A DNA stretch of 12,874 nt from an uncultured Lachnospiraceae bacterium (lineage in GTDB: Bacteria > Bacillota > Clostridia > Lachnospirales > Lachnospiraceae). Within the stretch, counting starts at the first letter, position 1; each line of letters opens with the position of its first letter. The notes under the pieces were generated by a model, which was not told the origin of the DNA, made no database searches, and saw nothing but the letters and a program-made list of their open reading frames with translations. The position numbers and the translations under genes were made by a program. Shown here one piece after another: positions 7,556 to 12,874 of the stretch. The DNA lies in the NCBI GenBank assembly GCA_937910785.1, contig CALDLG010000054.1, positions 1 through 12,874 on the forward strand, in the 5' to 3' direction.

Positions 7556-8338
7556 TCACAGATTTTTATACTGGAACATTTTTAACAGAATATTGGCTTT
7601 ATAACCGGAATAGATCTGCATGGCCAGCGCATCGATTTCCGAAGGCGGTATCTGTTCCGCTTCCGGCGGCAGCGCCGCCAGCTCCGCATAGTATCTGGAA
7701 ACCGCCAGCCTCTTCGACAAAGCTTTCTTCTCATCCAGTTCCTGATACAGCGCAAGCAGAGCTTTCCTTCGTTTTCTCCGGCGTTCCCAGAAGCTGTCCC
7801 TGACCTTTTTGCGATATTCTCTTTCCTGCTCTTCCCTCCTGCGGCAGGGCGGCCGCCAGCTTTCTATACGGCATTCGTCCCTGGAAGCGCCAAAATGAAA
7901 AATCACGAATTTTCCTTCATGCGGACAACCAAAGGGATCATATGCCTGAAAATTCTTTCGCAGGCAGTCCAGTACCCAGGCTTCATATTCCGGGTCATTC
8001 TTCATCGCCTCGAAGCCTTCTTCGGTGATATATACCGCAGTCTGGTCCTTCATGTTCCAGGGGTGTACAGGCAGGGACGAGATTTTATCATAGAGATACA
8101 GCTTATACTCCGCCATGGACATTGCTTCTCTTTCCGCTTCCGAAAGGCCGCCGGGGTCCTGCACCATTTCGCTTGAAGATGTTTGTGCGCTTTTTTCCCG
8201 GAATCTGTCCAGAAAACCTGTAGCATCCGCGGATCTGCCCGGTGTCTTTGCCTGTTCCATCGCAGCCATGTCCCGGCAGATTTTTGTCATGTAATTAAAA
8301 TTCATCGAATTGCTGATAAGAATCCCCGCCTTCCGCAT
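7556..8338 (-). CDS. Protein of unknown function, first gene (A) of the A-B-C cluster
   Basis: The protein has 260 aa and no recognised named domain. Residues about 70-160 look like a compact conserved core: MSMAEYKLYLYDKISSLP, then VYITEEGFEAMKNDPEYEAWVLD, then FHFGASRDE and ESWRP. Residues 165-195 are strikingly basic (REYRKK, WERRRKRRK) and likely helical, so binding to nucleic acid or another acidic partner is possible but unproved. The C-terminal third is helical. There is no signal peptide or membrane segment. The ATG at 8338 has only a weak AAGAAG upstream; Met12 (8305) has no better site, so the start is uncertain. It follows the mannosidase stop by 56 nt without a terminator, so read-through is likely. 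A TATTAT (8353-8358) could be a -10, but I see no matching -35. Confidence 0.85.
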   Translation of the reverse strand: MRKAGILISNSMNFNYMTKICRDMAAMEQAKTPGRSADATGFLDRFREKSAQTSSSEMVQDPGGLSEAEREAMSMAEYKLYLYDKISSLPVHPWNMKDQTAVYITEEGFEAMKNDPEYEAWVLDCLRKNFQAYDPFGCPHEGKFVIFHFGASRDECRIESWRPPCRRREEQEREYRKKVRDSFWERRRKRRKALLALYQELDEKKALSKRLAVSRYYAELAALPPEAEQIPPSEIDALAMQIYSGYKANILLKMFQYKNL

Positions 8339-8371
8339 ATACTTCTTTACAGATAATACGAATGGCGGGGA
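8323..8371 (-). promoter_or_regulatory. 8-bp inverted repeat flanking the gene A start codon
   Basis: TCCCCGCC (8323-8330) and GGCGGGGA (8364-8371) are a perfect GC-rich inverted pair separated by 33 nt. In an mRNA read through from the mannosidase gene, the ATG and weak ribosome site of gene A would lie in the loop. It could modulate gene A translation. Chance is not excluded. Confidence 0.4.
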
Positions 8372-8394
8372 AGAGAAGTTTCAGACAGAAACAA

Positions 8395-11031
8395 TTATTT
8401 TCTTCCGATCTGATATGCCGAGCGCAGAGAAAAATGCTCTGCGTCTCCTTCCAGAATTTCCACACGTTTTTCGCCGGCGTTCATATCGAAATAGTTATCC
8501 GAAAGCCTTACATCGCCTTCCACTCCCTGAATTTCCACGCTCTTCGCATAAGCTGCCGCGGATATCACAAGCAGGCTTCCCTCCCGGCGATAAGATAATT
8601 CCGGATTGCGGAATTCAAAATGCTTGGGTGCCGTAAACAGACAGAAATTCTCTGAAACAGTCCTTCCATCCGCCTCGAAAGCGCAGTGTAAATAAATCCC
8701 GAGCTCATTATAGTCCGTAAAATCCATTTTTTCCAGCCAGACGCCGCTCAGAGGCTCCACCGAAACCTCTTTTTTACCGGATAATAATATCTGACTGTCC
8801 GGAGCACGCAGCTCCCAGATTGCGATTCCTTCCACCCGCTCCATCGTTTCATTCGCCACGTGAAGCCTTGCCGCCTTCTCGATCGGCTCCGGCTGTGCGA
8901 TACAAAAAGGTCTTTCGCTCAGTTCTCCCGTCTCTTCACAGGAAATCATGACCGGCGCAAATGCCCTTTTTTCCGCATAATGAAGTGCTTTCCATCGACC
9001 ATAATAGTCAATACTGGCCCAGGAAGCCACCGGCCAGATGTCATTTAACTGCCATACGACAGTTCCCATACAACGCCCCCTGTACCGTCTGAAATGTTCG
9101 ATTCCGTAACGAATCGCATCCGCCTGCAGAAGCTGGGACGTATAGAGCAGCTCGTCAAAGCCCGCCGGATAAAGATACGTTGCCGACAGATAATCCAGAA
9201 TCTTGCCGTTCGCCGCCTTATTCCGCTGATGCATCTCCATAACTCTTGAAAAAATATTCCGATCTTCCGGTTCCGTAAAGGTTTCCACCGTTTTCAGACA
9301 TGGAAAAGACTGGAAACCGAACTCCGACAAATACCGAAAATGAAATTTACGATACTCCGTAAACGGCCTGCTTCCATGCCATACATCCCAATAGTGCGCA
9401 TCGCCCCGGTTCTCATCCCAGGGATTATCATAATTGCCGCCGGAAGAAGGGGAGGAGGGCCAGTAAAAGGTCGCCGGGTCCTCTTCTTTCACGATATTTG
9501 GAATGATATATTCAAAAAGCTTAATATAATCACATTTCTGCTTTTCGGAAGGCTCCCACGCGCCATCCAGCGTCTGCGTCTCCATTTCGTTATTGCCGCA
9601 CCAGAGTCCCAGACAGGCATGATGCCTGATTCTGCGGATGTTATCCCGTATTTCCGCACTGACGTTTCTCTCAAATTCCTCATCCAGTTCATAGGAAGCG
9701 CAGGCAAACATGAAATCCTGCCACACCACCAGTCCCAGTTCGTCACAGGCATCATAAAACCAGTCGTCAGGATAATAACCGCCGCCCCAGACCCGGATGC
9801 AGTTATGGCAGGCTGCCGCCGCGTCCTCAAGCAGCTTTTTCGTTCGCTCCCTGGTCACCCGGGACAGCAGATTGTCCTCAGGAATGTAATCCGCCCCCAT
9901 TGCAAACATCTTCACGCCGTTTACTTCATGGGCAAAACATTCTCCCCATTCGTCCTTCCGTGTATTCACCGTCATAGTCCGCAGACCGATCCTTCTGCGG
10001 AATGTATCGAGCACGCGACCGTTTTCATCCTCCAAAATGACCTCGGCCGTATACAACGGCTGTTCACCGTATCCGTTCGGCCACCATCTCCGCGGATTTT
10101 GCACCGTAATCCGGTCCCAGTTGTCTTTCTTTTGAAAAGCAGACACATCCTCCGCCGATGACTTCCTGTCCACCCTGTTTCCGTCCGGATCATACAATGC
10201 CGTTTTCAACACGAACCGCTCCCGTTCCTTCGCTTCCTCTCCGCCGCTCCCGGCACTGCCTGACCATACGCCGTCCTCTGCCGGACCGGCAAAAGTTTCT
10301 ATCGTCACATCGAAAACAACCGTTACCTGCTCCTCCGCTTTCTTTGGCCGTCCTCCGTCCGGTCCTGCATTCTCTGCCCGGCCCTGATCAGTCGCATTTT
10401 CCGCCACTGCATTTTTCTCCCACTCCTGCGTTATGTAAACTTGCTCCAATCTCGCTTTCCCGATTTCCAGAATCGATACTTCCCGGAAAATTCCGGCATC
10501 CGGCAGTCTTGGGCCCCAGTCCCATCCAAACATACAATGCGCCTTCCTCAGATGCGGAAATCCTTTCATACATTCGGAAGAGCCGCCGGTATAAACCTTT
10601 CCGTTCTCCATCTCAATAAATTTCGTTGGAGAATACAGCATGATCCGAAGACTGTTTTCCCCTTCCCTGGCTTCTTCCAGAATATCGTATTCCCAGATAC
10701 GATGCATATTGTCGGTATGGCCGATATAGATGTCATTTAAATAAATATCAGACAATGTATCGATTCCATCGAAGCGCAGAAGAAGACCATCCGCCGCCAT
10801 CTGTTCCTTCGTCAAAACAAAAGAAGTCCGAAAACAGAAGTCGTTTTCCATCAGCGCAAGGGCCTCCGTCTCATTCATCCGGTAAAATGGGTCCGGCATC
10901 AGCCCCTTTTTCAACAGATTCCCATATACGGAGCCCGGAACCTCCGCATCCATCCACTCTTCCGGAATATGATATACATTCTCACCGAGAATTTTCATCT
11001 GCCAGTTACGATTCAAAATTGTTTTCTTCAT
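8395..11031 (-). CDS. GH2 beta-mannosidase
   Basis: This enzyme of about 878 aa removes terminal beta-mannose from mannan or N-glycan core fragments with retention (family GH2). The N-terminal jelly-roll domain (about 1-190) carries WDWGPRLPDAGIFR; an Ig-like domain follows, then the TIM barrel with MGADYIPED, IRVWGGGYYP, the acid/base Glu in WCGNNEM (about 482) and the nucleophile Glu in SEFGFQSFP (about 570). WQLNDIWP and a C-terminal Ig-like region complete it. There is no signal peptide, so it is cytoplasmic and acts on imported oligosaccharides. The longest frame opens with TTG at 11034; the adjacent ATG at 11031 is better spaced from AAGG. Oddly, residues about 204-275 hold two low-complexity stretches rich in Gly, Ala and Glu within the second domain. 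The gene has its own promoter (11212-11239). No terminator follows, so gene A may be co-transcribed. Confidence 0.94.
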   Translation of the reverse strand: MKKTILNRNWQMKILGENVYHIPEEWMDAEVPGSVYGNLLKKGLMPDPFYRMNETEALALMENDFCFRTSFVLTKEQMAADGLLLRFDGIDTLSDIYLNDIYIGHTDNMHRIWEYDILEEAREGENSLRIMLYSPTKFIEMENGKVYTGGSSECMKGFPHLRKAHCMFGWDWGPRLPDAGIFREVSILEIGKARLEQVYITQEWEKNAVAENATDQGRAENAGPDGGRPKKAEEQVTVVFDVTIETFAGPAEDGVWSGSAGSGGEEAKERERFVLKTALYDPDGNRVDRKSSAEDVSAFQKKDNWDRITVQNPRRWWPNGYGEQPLYTAEVILEDENGRVLDTFRRRIGLRTMTVNTRKDEWGECFAHEVNGVKMFAMGADYIPEDNLLSRVTRERTKKLLEDAAAACHNCIRVWGGGYYPDDWFYDACDELGLVVWQDFMFACASYELDEEFERNVSAEIRDNIRRIRHHACLGLWCGNNEMETQTLDGAWEPSEKQKCDYIKLFEYIIPNIVKEEDPATFYWPSSPSSGGNYDNPWDENRGDAHYWDVWHGSRPFTEYRKFHFRYLSEFGFQSFPCLKTVETFTEPEDRNIFSRVMEMHQRNKAANGKILDYLSATYLYPAGFDELLYTSQLLQADAIRYGIEHFRRYRGRCMGTVVWQLNDIWPVASWASIDYYGRWKALHYAEKRAFAPVMISCEETGELSERPFCIAQPEPIEKAARLHVANETMERVEGIAIWELRAPDSQILLSGKKEVSVEPLSGVWLEKMDFTDYNELGIYLHCAFEADGRTVSENFCLFTAPKHFEFRNPELSYRREGSLLVISAAAYAKSVEIQGVEGDVRLSDNYFDMNAGEKRVEILEGDAEHFSLRSAYQIGRK

Positions 11032-11095
11032 CAAGATCCTTACCTTTCATGGAAAATTTCTTCACTATATGTTCATCTGCATTTCCAAATAAAAA

Positions 11096-11109
11096 TTTGA
11101 TACATCAAA
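11096..11109. promoter_or_regulatory. Palindrome TTTGATACATCAAA in the mannosidase leader (operator candidate)
   Basis: Arms TTTGAT and ATCAAA meet around a 2-base centre, about 65 bases before the mannosidase start and about 96 bases past the predicted transcription start. The size suits a dimeric regulator of the sugar-responsive type, but I cannot match it to a known operator. Confidence 0.45.
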
Positions 11110-11116
11110 CAGTGCT

Positions 11117-11158
11117 TGGGAAATTCGGTCAGCATATGATTCCCATTTCCGACGGAAA
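11117..11158. promoter_or_regulatory. Adjacent inverted repeats in the mannosidase leader
   Basis: TGGGAA (11117-11122) pairs with TTCCCA (11140-11145). Immediately beside it is the palindrome TTTCCG-A-CGGAAA (11146-11158). Both lie downstream of the predicted promoter, so they could be operator sites or RNA structure. The gap 11032-11402 otherwise holds the promoter and the permease terminator; no gene is convincing in it. Confidence 0.4.
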
Positions 11159-11211
11159 AGGTTCAAATAAGCTGGAAGTCTTTTATAACAATAATCAACT
11201 TCTATATTACT

Positions 11212-11239
11212 ATTATAAGCGCAAAACACCGAATATCAA
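11212..11239 (-). promoter_or_regulatory. Sigma-A promoter for the beta-mannosidase gene
   Basis: On the minus strand, -35 TTGATA (11234-11239, 5 of 6 consensus bases), a 16-base spacer, and a perfect -10 TATAAT (11212-11217). Transcription would start near 11205, giving a leader of about 174 nt. This is the best promoter in the window. Confidence 0.75.
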
Positions 11240-11292
11240 TAAGAATAAATTCACACATATTCACTTGCATCATCACTTCCCCTCCCGGCACA

Positions 11293-11333
11293 CAAAATAA
11301 GCAGCAATCTGTTTTCATCTCACAGACTGCTGC
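11293..11333 (-). terminator. Intrinsic terminator after the ABC permease gene
   Basis: GCAGCA (11301-11306) pairs with TGCTGC (11328-11333), and TCTG with CAGA inside after a single mismatch. On the minus strand the hairpin is followed by TTATTTT. It lies about 70 nt past the permease stop. A T-tract on the other side (ATTTTTG) means it may work in both directions. Confidence 0.75.
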
Positions 11334-11402
11334 AGAAATTTTTGTTTGATTTGAAAAACTTTTGTTACGATCTCCTCTTTGAATAGTTTTCTTTTTTGTC
11401 AG

Positions 11403-12874
11403 CTACAATTCGTTTATCGTATCTGCTATCGCCATATTTCTAATCCGCTTTGCAGGTGCATATACTGCTGCCACAGCAGAAAAAATATCGAATACAACAA
11501 TAATAGCAAGCAAATCAACCGGAAGATTCCACTGGCTTCCAAAAAACCGTGTAACCAGTTTCACATACAAGAAACGGCTTAGAACAATTCCCGCACCACT
11601 GCCAACGATAAGACCGGAAACAGCATAAGTAAAGGCTTCCGCAGTGATCATCCGGGTAAGCTGTTCCCCATCCATACCAACTGCCCTCATAGCTCCATAC
11701 TGTTTTATTCGGGCAGTTACACTCATAGAAATGCTGTTGATGATGTGAAACAGCGTGATCATGGCAATGATTGCCATAAAACTATACAGCAGAAATCTGG
11801 CAGCCAGCCAGGTATTGGCATCTTCCTGATTCCTCTGACGATGATCCTCAAAAATAACATTGCTTTCCGTAAGATTACTAATTTGCTTTACCGTTTCATC
11901 CGCAGCCTTGCCGCTTAATTGTATTCCAATCATACTGTAATTCTGTTCCCCTGTCAGCCGGGTAAAAGTTTCCTGTGAACAGATCACACTATATTCGCTG
12001 GAATACAGTCCACTGGATATGCCACATGCAACCTCAATCTCCTGTCCCGCTATCTGAATGGTGTCTCCAACCTTTATCGGATTATCTTTATTCAGGACAG
12101 TCATAACCTTGCCGCTGTCCCCATAGATTTCCGTTAAATCTCCCTGCACAAGGCTATCCTCTGCACAGTCCAGCATATACTGACTATAGGACGTTATATT
12201 GATATGGTCAATCTCCTGCCGCGAAGATGTAACCGGAACATTCTCCATGTAGGAACTGCCCCAAACATGCTCTACCCCCGTGATTTCGCTTATGGTATCA
12301 CTTAAACCCTGTTCCAGTACACGCTCATTTACATAGCCGGTAAGGGTAATATCCGGCTGCCATGACCGCATTGAAGGAATCAGCTCATGCGCGAAATCCA
12401 ACCCCACTGAAATGCAAAAAAACAGTATAATACTGAGCGAAAAGCTGGCAGTCATTAAAAACCAGTTTCTCTTAGATGCTGTTGCATGGTGAACGCCCAA
12501 TATCCTTTCAACCCTTCCGATCTCCCGTTTCGTTGCGTGCCCTACGGAAAACGCCGTATCCAAATTGCCGGAAACCGCCGCCATGGGAGACACTTTAGAC
12601 GCACGCTTTGCAGGAGACTGCGCTGCCAGCAGAACAGTTACTACTCCAACCATCGCCCCGCTGATCAGTCCGACAGGGCTAAGGGCGAATACCGGCATAT
12701 TGGCATATTCACCGCCAATTCCATAGTGGAGCGATGCGCAGATTCCCCATTCGACCGCCGTACCGATGATTAGTCCGACAGGCACAGCCGTTTTGCACCA
12801 GTTTAACGCTTCCAGCCGTACATACCGGATAATCTGCTGGCGGCTTGCACCAATACAGCGCATCATTCCAAAAA
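11403..12874 (-). CDS. ABC transporter permease, FtsX family (5' end beyond the window)
   Basis: The last 490 or so residues of a membrane protein are visible. The frame stays open through F-G upstream of the first ATG (12866), where homologues continue with sequence like FGMMRCIGAS, so the true start lies outside the window. Two FtsX-type halves are seen: MMRCIGASRQQIIRYVRLEA with following membrane segments (about 27-50 and 60-82), and GAMRAVGMDGEQLTRMITAEA (about 391-411) with segments near 354-378, 410-434 and 450-470. Each half ends in a PAKR motif. A helix at 135-156 leads into a large extracellular domain (about 157-350). Such permeases pair with an ATPase for peptide or antibiotic response, lipoprotein release or similar work; which one applies here cannot be told. 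A 60-base sample (11761-11820) counts 45% GC against 53% in the mannosidase gene. A terminator follows. Confidence 0.93.
   Translation of the reverse strand, partial: FGMMRCIGASRQQIIRYVRLEALNWCKTAVPVGLIIGTAVEWGICASLHYGIGGEYANMPVFALSPVGLISGAMVGVVTVLLAAQSPAKRASKVSPMAAVSGNLDTAFSVGHATKREIGRVERILGVHHATASKRNWFLMTASFSLSIILFFCISVGLDFAHELIPSMRSWQPDITLTGYVNERVLEQGLSDTISEITGVEHVWGSSYMENVPVTSSRQEIDHINITSYSQYMLDCAEDSLVQGDLTEIYGDSGKVMTVLNKDNPIKVGDTIQIAGQEIEVACGISSGLYSSEYSVICSQETFTRLTGEQNYSMIGIQLSGKAADETVKQISNLTESNVIFEDHRQRNQEDANTWLAARFLLYSFMAIIAMITLFHIINSISMSVTARIKQYGAMRAVGMDGEQLTRMITAEAFTYAVSGLIVGSGAGIVLSRFLYVKLVTRFFGSQWNLPVDLLAIIVVFDIFSAVAAVYAPAKRIRNMAIADTINEL

Noticed and set aside
9340..10161. 273-aa open frame on the plus strand inside the beta-mannosidase gene
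   Set aside because: It lies antisense to a gene with clear GH2 motifs, has a biased composition rich in Arg, Pro and Ile, and no domain; it is a shadow frame.
11065..11229. 55-codon minus-strand open frame from GTG in the mannosidase leader, protein-like at its end (NFYLEMQMNI)
   Set aside because: Its GTG lies inside the predicted promoter and has no ribosome site; the only internal ATGs are at the very end. A gene remnant is possible but not supported.

Overview
The window looks like a chromosomal segment of a gut-type Firmicute, most probably a Lachnospiraceae member. The grounds are moderate GC (about 53% in a 60-base sample of the beta-mannosidase gene), Gram-positive style ribosome binding sites and promoters, and protein families I associate with that group. 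I cannot name a genus. Every credible gene lies on the minus strand, so transcription runs from high to low coordinates.

Layout, in transcription order. (1) 12874-11403: the C-terminal part of an FtsX-type ABC transporter permease, cut by the window edge, followed by a good intrinsic terminator near 11300. (2) 11402-11032: an AT-rich regulatory gap with a near-consensus sigma-A promoter and several palindromes in a leader of about 170 nt. (3) 11031-8395: a GH2 beta-mannosidase. (4) 8338-5784: three closely spaced genes for soluble proteins of unknown function (here A, B, C), only 56 nt behind the mannosidase stop and with no clear terminator between. B starts at TTG, and the C start is best placed 15 codons inside its longest frame. 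(5) 5783-5453: a gap with an extended -10 promoter and a leader of about 185 nt holding two stem-loops that could pair in alternative ways. (6) 5452-3920: an FnIII plus GH28 polygalacturonase-like hydrolase without a signal peptide, then a GC-rich terminator hairpin. (7) 3687-397: a SWIM plus SNF2 helicase of 1096 aa. (8) 1-388: two identical 139-bp tandem repeats and a third diverging copy, which closes a long foldback element ending 8 bases from the helicase stop codon.

How the parts relate: the two glycosidases lack secretion signals and probably act in the cytoplasm on imported plant-polymer or glycan fragments (beta-mannosides; pectin-like or other alpha-linked oligosaccharides). Each has its own promoter, so they need not be co-regulated. 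The A-B-C cluster may be read through from the mannosidase gene. The helicase and the permease have no evident functional link to the sugar enzymes.

The parts most worth a second look are the foldback/tandem array at 1-388, the uncharacterised A-B-C operon, and the structured leader of the GH28 gene. No tRNA, rRNA, CRISPR array, insertion sequence or phage gene was seen.
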